Positions 52,065 to 60,734 of a stretch of 64,000 nucleotides of DNA are shown piece by piece. The stretch is from Pseudomonas multiresinivorans (lineage in GTDB: Bacteria; Pseudomonadota; Gammaproteobacteria; Pseudomonadales; Pseudomonadaceae), in contig NZ_CP048833.1 in NCBI RefSeq assembly GCF_012971725.1, positions 6,324,001 through 6,388,000 of the forward strand, read 5' to 3'. Under the pieces are notes generated by a model. That model was not told where the DNA came from and did no database searches. It was given only the letters and a program-made list of their open reading frames with translations. How positions within the stretch are numbered: the first letter of the stretch is position 1; each line of letters begins with the position of its first letter. The translations under genes and the position numbers were made by a program.

Positions 52065-52250
52065 TTAGTGGCAGGGGAAGCCCGCACTGTGACGAGTATC
52101 GTGGGCGGCGTTGTGCACCGCATCGATGTGCGAGAAGCCGGCGAAATACACCAGCAGCGCACCGAGCAGGCTGGCGCCGACGGCCAGGCTGATGCGCTTG
52201 GAAAGGGGGATGGAAGTGCTCGACGCGTGCGTCAGGGTGCTGCTGGACAT
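52065..52250 (-). CDS. cbtB: Cobalt transporter subunit CbtB
   Basis: The product has 61 residues with a single TM helix (LAVGASLLGALLVYFAGFSHIDAVHN). The C-terminus is His-rich (HNAAHDTRHSAGFPCH), typical of CbtB. It is upstream of cbtA and downstream of a minus-strand cobalamin riboswitch. Confidence 0.9.
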   Translation of the reverse strand: MSSSTLTHASSTSIPLSKRISLAVGASLLGALLVYFAGFSHIDAVHNAAHDTRHSAGFPCH

Positions 52251-52368
52251 GAACGTTCCCTCTGAAGATCAAAGTAAGAGAACGCAGAGGTTGAACGCAT
52301 TCGAACGCGCCGGAACGGCCGCGCCACGGCCTGCGCCCGCCCACCGCGGGTTTGCCAAAAACAAAGAA

Positions 52369-52555
52369 TTCCAGGCCGGTCTCCGGGCTTGCGATGTCGG
52401 CCAGTGGCCAAGCGGGTCAACCTTCCCATGCCGGAGCACAGTGGCTACTGATGACCCTACGATCGCTTACCGTTGCGGGGGCAGCGCCGGACTGGTCCTT
52501 GCGGACGCACCGGCTTCCCGTTTCACCTCGCGCGCGTGGCGCGAGACACCTGAAA
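52369..52555 (-). ncRNA. Cobalamin riboswitch upstream of cbtBA
   Basis: On the minus strand it contains GAGGTGAAACGGGAAG, GCTGCCCCCGCAACGGTAA, and near its end the B12-box-like AGCCCGGAGACCGGCC. It ends about 118 bases before the cbtB ATG. Confidence 0.9.
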
Positions 52556-52639
52556 CCGCGCTAGCTGACCACGAAGCCCTGCAAGCGTCAACCGATCCCC
52601 GGCGATTGACCGCCCCGCCGTCGCTGCGTAGCCTTCCTC

Positions 52640-52812
52640 CCTTCGAGGTTCTCCGGCGCTGGCCGGAGCTAAGAGGGAACGTGGAAATCTTCGGATGCGC
52701 CACGGCTGCCCCCGCAACTGTGAACAGCCTGTCTCTTCACGCGCCACTGCCGATTCGGGCGGGAAGGCGAAGAGATACCAGAGGGCTGTGAGCCAGGAGA
52801 CCTGCCTCGAGC
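52640..52812 (+). ncRNA. Cobalamin riboswitch upstream of cobWN
   Basis: It carries AAGAGGGAACGTGG, then GGCTGCCCCCGCAACTGTGA, and the B12 box GCCAGGAGACCTGCC. It ends about 110 bases before the cobW ATG. The gap between the two riboswitches is only ~85 bases and must hold both promoters. Confidence 0.95.
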
Positions 52813-52924
52813 AGCATCAAGACAACCGGGCGGGGTGATCCGGTGGCGACCTTCGTTGCGCGGCGAACCCGCGCGCGCGCCCTTCATCCGCCCTCTCGCA
52901 CCGCATCCTGCTCAAGAGGCGCGC

Positions 52925-53977
52925 ATGAAGACCCTGGCCAAACTCCCTGTCACCATCGTCACCGGCTTCCTTGGCGCCGGGAAGACCACCCTGCTCCGCC
53001 ACATGCTGGATAACGCCGAAGGTCGCCGCATCGCGGTGATCGTCAACGAGTTCGGCGAGCTGGGCATCGACGGCGAAATCCTCAAGCAGTGCTCCATCGG
53101 TTGCAGTGAAGAAGAAGCGGTCGGCCGCGTCTTCGAACTGGCCAACGGTTGCCTGTGCTGCACTGTGCAGGAAGAATTCTTCCCGGTGATGCGCGAGCTG
53201 GTGGCACGCCGTGGCGACCTCGACCAGATCCTCATCGAGACCTCCGGCCTGGCCCTGCCCAAGCCGCTGGTGCAGGCCTTCCAGTGGCCGGAAATCCGCA
53301 ACGCCTGCACCGTTGACGCGGTGATCACCGTGGTCGACAGCCCGGCAGTGGCCGCCGGCACCTTCGCCGCCCATCCCGAGCAGGTGGACGAGCAGCGCAA
53401 GCAGGACCCGAACCTGGACCACGAATCGCCGCTGCACGAACTCTTCGAAGACCAGCTGGCCAGCGCCGACCTGGTGGTGCTGAACAAGGCCGACCTGCTG
53501 GACGCCGACGCGCTCGCCCGTGTCCGAGCCGAAGTCGCCGAGGAGCTGCCGCCAGCGGTGAAGATCGTAGAAGCCAACTCCGGCCAGCTGCCGCTCTCCG
53601 TGCTGCTGGGGCTGAATGCCGAGGCCGAGCTGCACATCGACAGCCGCCCCACGCACCACGACCACGAAGGCCATGAAGACCACGACCACGACGAGTTCGA
53701 CTCCTTCCACGTCGACCTGCCGGAAGTGGAAGAGCGCGCCCTGCTCGACGCGCTGAACGCGCTGGTCGAGCGCCACGCCGTGCTGCGCATCAAGGGCTTC
53801 GTCGCCATTCCCGGCAAGCCCATGCGCCTGCTGGTGCAGGGCGTCGGCAAGCGCTTCGACAAGCACTTCGACCGCGCCTGGCGCAGCGATGAAACCCGTA
53901 GCACCCGCCTGGTGGTGATCGGCCAGGAGCTGGACCAGGCCACCATCGCCAACGAGCTGCGTACCGCCCTGGCGTAA
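52925..53977 (+). CDS. cobW: CobW family GTPase/metallochaperone
   Basis: The product has 350 residues: Walker A TGFLGAGKTT (G3E family), CLCC metal motif (Cys76-Cys79), Walker B-like LIETSGLA and a His/Asp-rich segment HHDHEGHEDHDHDE before the CobW C-terminal domain. It is predicted to supply cobalt to CobN, encoded next. The ATG at 52925 has AGAGG upstream. Confidence 0.95.
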   Translation: MKTLAKLPVTIVTGFLGAGKTTLLRHMLDNAEGRRIAVIVNEFGELGIDGEILKQCSIGCSEEEAVGRVFELANGCLCCTVQEEFFPVMRELVARRGDLDQILIETSGLALPKPLVQAFQWPEIRNACTVDAVITVVDSPAVAAGTFAAHPEQVDEQRKQDPNLDHESPLHELFEDQLASADLVVLNKADLLDADALARVRAEVAEELPPAVKIVEANSGQLPLSVLLGLNAEAELHIDSRPTHHDHEGHEDHDHDEFDSFHVDLPEVEERALLDALNALVERHAVLRIKGFVAIPGKPMRLLVQGVGKRFDKHFDRAWRSDETRSTRLVVIGQELDQATIANELRTALA

Positions 53978-53986
53978 CACTGCCTT

Positions 53987-54057
53987 TGTAGGAGCGAGCT
54001 TGCTCGCGAACCAACCTCCGCAGCGGGGCATGGTTCGCGAGCAAGCTCGCTCCTACG
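53987..54057. repeat. REP inverted pair between cobW and cobN
   Basis: Copies at 53987-54012 and 54033-54057 face each other in the ~100-base gap between two genes expected to share a transcript. A hairpin here could set their relative mRNA levels. Confidence 0.9.
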
Positions 54058-54080
54058 AAGAGCCACCATCGAGCAAGCCC

Positions 54081-57000
54081 ATGCACCTGCTGCGCACCCA
54101 ACCCGGCGGCTTCGTCCCCGACGACGGCATCGCCGACCTGGCCCAGACGCCTGCCGATCTGGTGATTCTCTGCAGCGGCGACTCGCACCTGGCGCTGCTC
54201 GCCGAGGCCGCGCGCGAGCTGCCGGAGGACTACCCAAGCCTGCGCCTGGCCAACCCGATGCAGCTGCAGAACCACGCCTCGGTAGACCTCTACGTCGACG
54301 AGGTGCTGCAACACGCCAAGGTCATCCTCATCTCGGTGCATGGCGGCGTCGGCTACTGGCGCTACGGCATGGAGCAACTGGCGGCGCTGGCCGAGCGCGG
54401 CATCACGCTGATCGCCGTACCCGGCGACGACAAGCCCGACCCCGAACTGACCGCGCTGTGCAATGTGCCCGCGCAGGACGCCGAACGCCTCTGGCAATAC
54501 CTGCGCCAGGGCGGCATGGACAATGCCCGGCAGTTCTTCGCCTGCCTCGCCACGTGCCATCTGCAACGCGACTACGCCTGGAACGAGCCGCAGACGCTGC
54601 CCCGCGTCGCGCTCTATCACCCGCAGACCGGCAGTTGCGACCTCGCCCGCTGGCAGGCCGACTGGCACCCCGAGTGCCCGGTGGCCGCCTTGCTGTTCTA
54701 TCGCACGCACCTGCAGGCGGCGAACACCGGATTCATCGACGCCTTCTGCGAATGCCTGCAGGCGCAAGGCATCAACCCGCTGCCCATTGCCGTGGCCAGC
54801 CTCAAGGAAGCCGCCTGCCTGGAGACGGTGGAAAACCTGCTCGATAGCGCCGACGCCGAACTGATCATCAACACCACGGGCTTCGCCCAATCGAACCCGG
54901 AATCGCCGCAGGACCGACCGTTCAGCCGCGACGTGCCGGTGCTGCAAGCCATCTGCTCGCTGGACAACCTCGACCTCTGGCGCGCCAACCCGCAGGGCCT
55001 CGGCCCGCGCGACCTGGCCATGCACATCGCGCTGCCGGAGCTGGATGGCCGCCTCATCACCCGGCCGATCAGCTTCAAGGGCCTGGCCTGGCGCAGCGAG
55101 CGCAGCCAGAGCGACGTGGTCTGCTACCTGCCGCACCGGCCGGGCATGGATTTCGTCGCCGAACTGGCGCGGCGCTGGATGCTGCTGGCGCGCAAGGCCA
55201 ACGCCGACAAGCGCGTGGCACTGATCCTGGCGAACTACCCGACCCGCGATGGGCGCATCGGCAATGGTGTAGGCCTCGACACGCCGGCCGCCGCGCTGAA
55301 TATCCTCCGGGCGCTGGAGGCCCAGGGCTATCCCGTCGCCGGCCTGCCCGAGTCCGGCACCGCGCTTATCCACAGCCTGCTCGGCGGCGTCAGCAACGAC
55401 CTCGACAGCCTCGACCTGCGGCCCTGCGCGCAGAGCCTGGCGCTGGACGATTACCTCGCCTGCTTCGCCCGCCTGCCCGAGGTGAACCAGCAAGCCGTGC
55501 GCGAACGCTGGGGCGAGCCGCAACAGGACCCGATGTTCCGCAGCGGCCGGATGATGGTCGCCGGCCTGCGCTTCGGCCTCGGCTTCGTCGGCATCCAGCC
55601 GGCGCGCGGCTACCAGCTGGACGCCGCGGCGATCTACCACGATCCGTCGCTGGTACCGCCCCACGGCTATCTCGCGTTCTACTTCTGGCTGCGCGAAGTG
55701 TTCGGCGCCGACGCGTTGGTCCACGTCGGCAAGCACGGTAATCTGGAATGGCTGCCGGGCAAGGGCGTCGGGCTCTCCGAGGAGTGCTGGCCGGATGCGA
55801 TCCTCGGCCCGCTGCCCAACCTCTACCCGTTCATCGTCAACGACCCTGGCGAAGGTGCGCAGGCCAAGCGCCGCGCCCAGGCGGTGATCATCGACCACCT
55901 GATGCCGCCGCTGACCCGCGCGGAGAACTACGGCCCCCTGCGCGACCTCGAACGCCTGGCCGACGAGTACTACGACGCCTCCCTGCTCGACCCGCGCCGC
56001 GCCAACGAACTGCGCGGCGACATCCTCACGCTGGTACGCGACACCTCGCTGGACCGCGAGCTGGGCTTGCAGTTGAGCGACGACCCGGAAAGCTGGTTGC
56101 CGCAACTGGACGCCTACCTGTGCGACCTCAAGGAATCACAGATTCGCGATGGCCTGCATGTGTTCGGCGAATCGCCAGTGGGCGAACTGCGCCGCGATAC
56201 GTTGCTGTCGCTGGTGCGCATTCCCCGTGGCGACGGACGCGGCGGCAACGCCAGCCTGCTGCGGGCGCTGAGCGAAGACCTGAAGCTCGGCCGCGACCCG
56301 CTGGACGAAGCTTTCGCCGAGCCGTGGGAAGGTCCGCGCCCTGATGTGCTGACCGCCGTCAGTGACGAACCCTGGCGCAGCAATGGCGACACCCGCGAGC
56401 GCCTGGAGCTGTTCGCCCTGCGCCTGATCGATGGTTCCGCCAGCGCTCCCGGAAGCGCCAGCGCGGCGGTGCTCGCGCAACTGCACCAGCAGATCGCGCC
56501 AGCGCTCGACGCCTGCGGCGCCAGTGAGATTGGCCATCTGCTCGCCGGTCTCGCCGGCCGCTTCGTCCCGCCCGGCCCCAGCGGCGCGCCCAGTCGCGGG
56601 CGCGTCGATGTGCTGCCCACCGGGCGCAACTTCTTCACCGTGGACGTGCGCAACCTGCCCACGCCCACCGCCTTCCGCCTTGGCTTCCAGTCCGCCAGCC
56701 GCCTGCTCGAACGCCACCTGCAGGACCACGGCGACCACCTGCGCCAGCTCGGCCTGTCGGTGTGGGGCACGGCAACCATGCGCACCGGCGGCGACGATAT
56801 CGCCCAGGCCCTCGCGCTACTCGGCGTGCGCCCGGTGTGGCAGACAGGCAGCCAGCGCGTGGAGGACTTCGAGATCCTGCCGATCAGCCTGCTCGACCGC
56901 CCACGGGTGGACGTGACGCTGCGGGTGTCCGGCTTCTTCCGAGATGCGTTCGCCAATCTGATCCGCCTGTTCGACGCCGCCGTGCAGGCGGTCGCCGCGC

Positions 57001-57812
57001 TGGACGAGCCGGACGACCTGAACCCGCTGGCCGCCCGTGTGCGTGCCGATCAGGCACGTCTGCTCAGCGATGGCCTGGAAAGCGACGAGGCCCGCCGCCA
57101 GGCCGGTTGGCGCATCTTCGGTGCGCAACCGGGCGCATACGGTGCCGGCGTGCAGGGCGTGATCGAGTCGCGCCAGTGGGACAGCCGCGCCGACCTCGCC
57201 GAGGCCTACCTGAACTGGGGCGGCTACGCCTACGGTGCCGGCGATGACGGCACCCCGGCGCGCGAGCGCTTCGCCCAGCGCCTGTCCGGCCTGCAGGCGG
57301 TGCTGCACAACCAGGACAACCGCGAGCACGACATCCTCGATTCCAACGACTACTACCAGTTCCAGGGCGGCATGCTGGCCGCCGCCGAGGTCATCCAGGG
57401 GCAATCACTTTCCAGCTACCACGGCGACCACAGCCAGCCGGACAACCCGCGCATCCGTACCCTCAAGGAAGAACTCGGCCGCGTGGTGCGTTCCCGTGCG
57501 GTGAACCCGAAATGGATTGCCGGGATGAAGCGCCACGGCTACAAAGGCGCCTTCGAACTGGCCGCGACGGTGGACTACCTGTTCGCCTTCGACGCCACCA
57601 GCGAACTGGTGGACGACCACCAGTACCGCCTGCTGGCCGACGCCTACCTGCTGGACGACGACACCCGCGAGTTCATCCGCCAGCACAACCCCGAAGCCCT
57701 GCGCGACATCGCCGAACGCCTGGTCGAAGCGCAGCAGCGCGGGTTGTGGGAGGAGCCGGGGGAGTATCGGGAGATGCTGGAGAATCTGCTGGTGGACAGC
57801 GAGGAACAGTGA
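54081..57812 (+). CDS. cobN: Cobaltochelatase large subunit
   Basis: The product has 1243 residues. It is the CobN/Mg-chelatase H-type subunit that holds hydrogenobyrinic acid diamide. Signature stretches include NYPTRDGRIGNGVGLDTPAAALNILRALEA, VHVGKHGNLEWLPGKGVGLS and VNPKWIAGMKRHGYKGAFE. The start is the ATG at 54081; the upstream frame runs into REP DNA. It needs ATPase and VWA partners, which are at 59693-61371 rather than cobST genes. Confidence 0.96.
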   Translation: MHLLRTQPGGFVPDDGIADLAQTPADLVILCSGDSHLALLAEAARELPEDYPSLRLANPMQLQNHASVDLYVDEVLQHAKVILISVHGGVGYWRYGMEQLAALAERGITLIAVPGDDKPDPELTALCNVPAQDAERLWQYLRQGGMDNARQFFACLATCHLQRDYAWNEPQTLPRVALYHPQTGSCDLARWQADWHPECPVAALLFYRTHLQAANTGFIDAFCECLQAQGINPLPIAVASLKEAACLETVENLLDSADAELIINTTGFAQSNPESPQDRPFSRDVPVLQAICSLDNLDLWRANPQGLGPRDLAMHIALPELDGRLITRPISFKGLAWRSERSQSDVVCYLPHRPGMDFVAELARRWMLLARKANADKRVALILANYPTRDGRIGNGVGLDTPAAALNILRALEAQGYPVAGLPESGTALIHSLLGGVSNDLDSLDLRPCAQSLALDDYLACFARLPEVNQQAVRERWGEPQQDPMFRSGRMMVAGLRFGLGFVGIQPARGYQLDAAAIYHDPSLVPPHGYLAFYFWLREVFGADALVHVGKHGNLEWLPGKGVGLSEECWPDAILGPLPNLYPFIVNDPGEGAQAKRRAQAVIIDHLMPPLTRAENYGPLRDLERLADEYYDASLLDPRRANELRGDILTLVRDTSLDRELGLQLSDDPESWLPQLDAYLCDLKESQIRDGLHVFGESPVGELRRDTLLSLVRIPRGDGRGGNASLLRALSEDLKLGRDPLDEAFAEPWEGPRPDVLTAVSDEPWRSNGDTRERLELFALRLIDGSASAPGSASAAVLAQLHQQIAPALDACGASEIGHLLAGLAGRFVPPGPSGAPSRGRVDVLPTGRNFFTVDVRNLPTPTAFRLGFQSASRLLERHLQDHGDHLRQLGLSVWGTATMRTGGDDIAQALALLGVRPVWQTGSQRVEDFEILPISLLDRPRVDVTLRVSGFFRDAFANLIRLFDAAVQAVAALDEPDDLNPLAARVRADQARLLSDGLESDEARRQAGWRIFGAQPGAYGAGVQGVIESRQWDSRADLAEAYLNWGGYAYGAGDDGTPARERFAQRLSGLQAVLHNQDNREHDILDSNDYYQFQGGMLAAAEVIQGQSLSSYHGDHSQPDNPRIRTLKEELGRVVRSRAVNPKWIAGMKRHGYKGAFELAATVDYLFAFDATSELVDDHQYRLLADAYLLDDDTREFIRQHNPEALRDIAERLVEAQQRGLWEEPGEYREMLENLLVDSEEQ

Positions 57813-57828
57813 GGGATTCCCAGCTGGC

Positions 57829-57900
57829 GTAGGAGCGGACTGCGTCCGCGATAGGTTTGCCGCGCGCCGGATGCCATCGCGGACGAAGTCCGCTCCTACA
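57829..57900. repeat. Second-family REP inverted pair
   Basis: AGGAGCGGACTGCGTCCGCG at 57829-57852 is followed by the inverted copy at 57876-57900. It is the same family as in the 49894-49985 pair. Confidence 0.88.
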
Positions 57901-57924
57901 CAAGTGCGGAGTGGCGCATTGACC

Positions 57925-58004
57925 TGTAGGAGCGAGCTTGCTCGCGAACCCGCCCAGCTTCGAAGCGGCCGGGAAACTCGTTCGCGAGCAAGCTCGCTCC
58001 TACA
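57925..58004. repeat. REP inverted pair between cobN and DAHP synthase genes
   Basis: Two inverted copies (57925-57950, 57980-58004) lie between the convergent cobN and aldolase genes and directly adjoin the second-family pair. Confidence 0.9.
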
Positions 58005-58013
58005 GGAAGAGCC

Positions 58014-59111
58014 TCAGCCGCGACGCAAGCGCTCGGCCGTGTTCAGCAACAACGCCTCGGTACCGCTCCAGCCCAGGCAACCATCAGTGATCGACACGCC
58101 GTAACGCAGCTCGCCGGACAGCGGCTGGCAGCCGTCGAACAGGTGGCTCTCCAGCATCACGCCGCGCAGCGAAGCGTCGCCGGCGATACGCTGGTCGAGC
58201 ACGCTGTCCAGCACCGCCGGCTGGCGCAGCGGGTCCTTGCCGCTGTTGGCGTGGCTGCAGTCCACCATGATGCTCGGATCGAGGCCGAGCTTCTCCAATC
58301 CCTGGCGAATCTGCTGCACGCTGGCCGCATCGAAGTTCGGCCCGGCGTGGCCGCCGCGCAGCACCAGATGGGTGTCCGGGTTACCCTGGGTCTGTACCAG
58401 CGAAGGCCGGCCCAGCGCATCGATGCCGAAGTGCTGGTGCGGGTGCGCCGCCGAGCGCATGGCATCGGTGGCGATGCCGATGCTGCCATCGGTGCCGTTC
58501 TTGAACCCCACCGGCAGTTCCAGGCCGCTGACCATCTCGCGATGCACCTGCGATTCGCTGGTGCGCGCACCAATGGCGGCCCAGCCCAGCAGGTCGTCGA
58601 AGTAGCCGGCCACCAGCGGCTGCAGCAGTTCGGTGGCGACTGGCAGGCCGCGTTCGAGCATGCCCAGCATCAGTCGGCGCGACAGTTCCAGGCCGCCGGC
58701 CATGTCACCGCTGCCGTCCAGCTGCGGGTCGTAGACCAGGCCCTTCCAGCCGATGGTGGTGCGCGGTTTCTCGACGTAGGCGCGCATGACCAGCAGCAAC
58801 TGGTCGCTCACCTGCGGGGCGAGTTCGGCGAGGCGGTCGGCGTATTCGAGGGCGGAGACAGGGTCGTGCAGCGAGCACGGGCCGATCACTACCAGCAGGC
58901 GTGGGTCGCGGCCATCGAGTACGGCGCGGATCGCGTCGCGGCCTTCGCGAACGCGGTGGGCTATGGCGGCGGAGAGCGGCAGGCGCTGGCGCAGTTCGGC
59001 GGGGCTCGGCAGCGGTTGTTCGCGGCGGCGAGCGGAGGGCAGCGGCAGGTCGAGGACTTCGGCGGTGGCTGCGTGGACTTGGCGGATCAGGGTGGAGGTG
59101 GAAGCGTTCAT
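58014..59111 (-). CDS. 3-deoxy-7-phosphoheptulonate (DAHP) synthase, class I
   Basis: The product has 365 residues. Class I alpha motifs: VVIGPCSLHDPVSALEYADRL, RAYVEKPRTTIGWKGLVYDP and GFKNGTDGSIGIATDAM, GNPDTHLVLRGG and MVDCSHANSGKDP. It starts the shikimate pathway. Which amino acid inhibits it cannot be read reliably. It lies in the B12 locus but on the opposite strand to cobN. The leader region upstream carries two short ORFs rich in aromatic residues. Confidence 0.93.
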   Translation of the reverse strand: MNASTSTLIRQVHAATAEVLDLPLPSARRREQPLPSPAELRQRLPLSAAIAHRVREGRDAIRAVLDGRDPRLLVVIGPCSLHDPVSALEYADRLAELAPQVSDQLLLVMRAYVEKPRTTIGWKGLVYDPQLDGSGDMAGGLELSRRLMLGMLERGLPVATELLQPLVAGYFDDLLGWAAIGARTSESQVHREMVSGLELPVGFKNGTDGSIGIATDAMRSAAHPHQHFGIDALGRPSLVQTQGNPDTHLVLRGGHAGPNFDAASVQQIRQGLEKLGLDPSIMVDCSHANSGKDPLRQPAVLDSVLDQRIAGDASLRGVMLESHLFDGCQPLSGELRYGVSITDGCLGWSGTEALLLNTAERLRRG

Positions 59112-59159
59112 CTGACTGGCATCCTTGGCCGGCGCGGTGGTCGTTCCGCGCTCGGCGCT

Positions 59160-59264
59160 CTATCTAAGTGTTCGTGGCAAGGCTCGTTGGGTGGCACGCA
59201 GCGCACTGCTAAATCGCCAGTCGGAGTTGCGGTAATAGCGGTAGTCGGTGGTGTAGGCGGTCAT
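59160..59264 (-). CDS. Candidate Tyr-rich leader peptide ORF (34 residues)
   Basis: The ATG at 59264 has GAGG eight bases upstream. The peptide begins MTAYTTDYRYYRNSDWRF: four Tyr in the first eleven residues, then Trp and Phe. It ends 48 bases before the DAHP synthase ATG. The composition suits a leader that senses aromatic aminoacyl-tRNA; there is no clear terminator between it and the gene. Expression is inferred. Confidence 0.5.
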   Translation of the reverse strand: MTAYTTDYRYYRNSDWRFSSALRATQRALPRTLR

Positions 59265-59325
59265 GTGTCGGTCCTCGGTCTGAGCGTTTTCGCTCGTTTC
59301 AATGCGTTGGGCCTTGTGGGCTTTG

Positions 59326-59365
59326 AAAAACAAAAACCCCGGTCGGGTTGCCGACCGGGGTTTTT
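59326..59365. terminator. Strong terminator in the DAHP synthase leader region
   Basis: A perfect 10-base stem CCCCGGTCGG/CCGACCGGGG has a 4-base loop and T-runs in both directions (TTTTTGTTTTT on the minus strand). It lies between the two short aromatic-rich ORFs, 49 bases downstream of the first. Confidence 0.88.
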
Positions 59366-59414
59366 AGGAAACTGTCTGGTTGGCGACCCTGCTTGCTAGG
59401 GCGCCTGTGGGGTA

Positions 59415-59549
59415 TCAGGCGCGCCTTTGGCTAAACCAATACCCATAGAAGAAATAGCCGGCAGCAGCGGCCAGGACCTGCGCGCGAGCAACCACGGAGC
59501 CAATGGCACCGAGGCGGGCGAGGAACTGGATGGACAGGCTGGACGGCAT
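59415..59549 (-). CDS. Candidate aromatic-rich short ORF (44 residues)
   Basis: The ATG at 59549 has GGAG eight bases upstream. It starts MPSSLSIQFLARLG, has a hydrophobic middle and then GYFFYGYWF near the end, that is, eight aromatic residues in nine positions apart from Gly. A hairpin GCGCCTG/CAGGCGC spans its stop codon and the strong terminator follows. It could be an attenuation leader peptide or a small membrane protein. Confidence 0.5.
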   Translation of the reverse strand: MPSSLSIQFLARLGAIGSVVARAQVLAAAAGYFFYGYWFSQRRA

Positions 59550-59692
59550 GATGTTCTCCGTGGAAGTAGGGCCAAGTTACTGCATCGCGGCGTGCCGATC
59601 AATGACTTGGCTCTATCGTTCTGATGGACATTGGTCGCACCTCCTACGCCCGGTTCGCTACCATGCACGGACGAAATCCGCAGGAATCCCCC

Positions 59693-60700
59693 ATGAGCGC
59701 CCTTCCCCACTTCCCCCTGGCCGCCGTCGTCGGCGCCGATGAGCTGAAGCTGGCCCTGTGCCTGGCGGCCATCGATCCCGCCATCGGTGGCGTGCTGATC
59801 GAAGGGCCACGCGGGATGGCCAAGTCCACCCTGGCGCGTGGCGTGGCCGACCTGCTCGATGGCGGGCGCTTCGTCACCCTGCCGCTGGGCGCCAGCGAGG
59901 AGCGCATCGTCGGCACCCTCGACCTGGACGCGGCGCTGGGTGAAGGCCGCGCGCAGTTCTCGCCCGGTGTGCTGGCCCATGCCCACGGCGGCGTGCTCTA
60001 TGTGGATGAAGTGAACCTGCTGCCCGACCACCTCGTCGACCTGCTGCTCGACGTAGCTGCCAGCGGGGTCAACCTGATCGAGCGCGACGGCCTGTCCCAC
60101 AGCCACCCGGCGCGCTTCGTGCTGATCGGCACCATGAACCCCGAGGAAGGCGAACTGCGCCCGCAACTGCTGGACCGCTTCGGCCTCAAGGTGCAACTGC
60201 ACGGCACCCCGGCGCCCAGCGAGCGCGCCGAGATCGTCCGCCGCCGGCTGGCCTTCGATGCCGATCCGCAGGCCTTCCTCGCCCAATGGCAAGGAGCGCA
60301 GCAAGCGCTGCAACAGCGCTGTGTCGATGCCCGGCAAGGCCTTGCCGCGATTGCGCTGGATGATGCTGCATTGAACGAGATCGCCGAGCGCTGCCACGCC
60401 GCTGGCGTCGACGGCCTGCGCGCCGACCTGGTCTGGTTGCGCGCAGCCCGTGCCCACGCCGCCTGGCGCGGCGCCAACGCCATCGAGGCGCAGGACATCG
60501 AGGCGGTGGAACACTTCGCCCTCGCCCATCGTCGCCGCCCTGCACCACCGCAATCGGCAACGCCGCAGCAACCTTCGTCCAGTCAGGCACAAGCACCGTC
60601 CAACGCCTCCAACGGCGAAGGCCAATGGGGTGAACTCCCCGCCCAGAACGTCGCCATGGGCGAACGCCGACAGTTGACGGGCTGGCCAAAAAAGCCCTGA
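59693..60700 (+). CDS. chlI: Chelatase AAA+ ATPase subunit (ChlI/BchI-like), zero-frame product
   Basis: The product has 335 residues: Walker A GPRGMAKST, GASEERIVGTLDLDAAL, Walker B LYVDEVNLL, and an arginine finger region (NPEEGELRPQLLDRFGL). It is the small subunit that powers metal insertion by CobN. AGGA lies eight bases before the ATG at 59693. The C-terminus is a Pro/Gln-rich linker like that of ChlD and stops at TGA 60698, two codons after A_AAA_AAG. Ribosomes that slip -1 there would extend it into the VWA frame. Confidence 0.9.
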   Translation: MSALPHFPLAAVVGADELKLALCLAAIDPAIGGVLIEGPRGMAKSTLARGVADLLDGGRFVTLPLGASEERIVGTLDLDAALGEGRAQFSPGVLAHAHGGVLYVDEVNLLPDHLVDLLLDVAASGVNLIERDGLSHSHPARFVLIGTMNPEEGELRPQLLDRFGLKVQLHGTPAPSERAEIVRRRLAFDADPQAFLAQWQGAQQALQQRCVDARQGLAAIALDDAALNEIAERCHAAGVDGLRADLVWLRAARAHAAWRGANAIEAQDIEAVEHFALAHRRRPAPPQSATPQQPSSSQAQAPSNASNGEGQWGELPAQNVAMGERRQLTGWPKKP

Positions 60701-60734
60701 GCATCTGCCCACGCCAGGCCCCAGGCGCGGATGC
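60688..60734 (+). promoter_or_regulatory. Programmed -1 frameshift signal (slippery site plus stem-loop)
   Basis: The heptamer A AAA AAG (60688-60694) is in the correct phase (codons CCA AAA AAG). Six bases later a stem GCATC/GATGC (60701-60705 with 60730-60734) encloses an inner CGCC/GGCG stem. The zero-frame stop TGA lies in the spacer. The -1 frame continues into the VWA domain. Confidence 0.85.

Noticed and set aside
53790..56105. 771-codon minus-strand ORF antisense to cobN
   Set aside because: It is a GC-rich frame shadow: composition is low-complexity (Gln/Ala/Arg/Gly/Val), there is no domain pattern, and the plus strand holds the well-conserved cobN.
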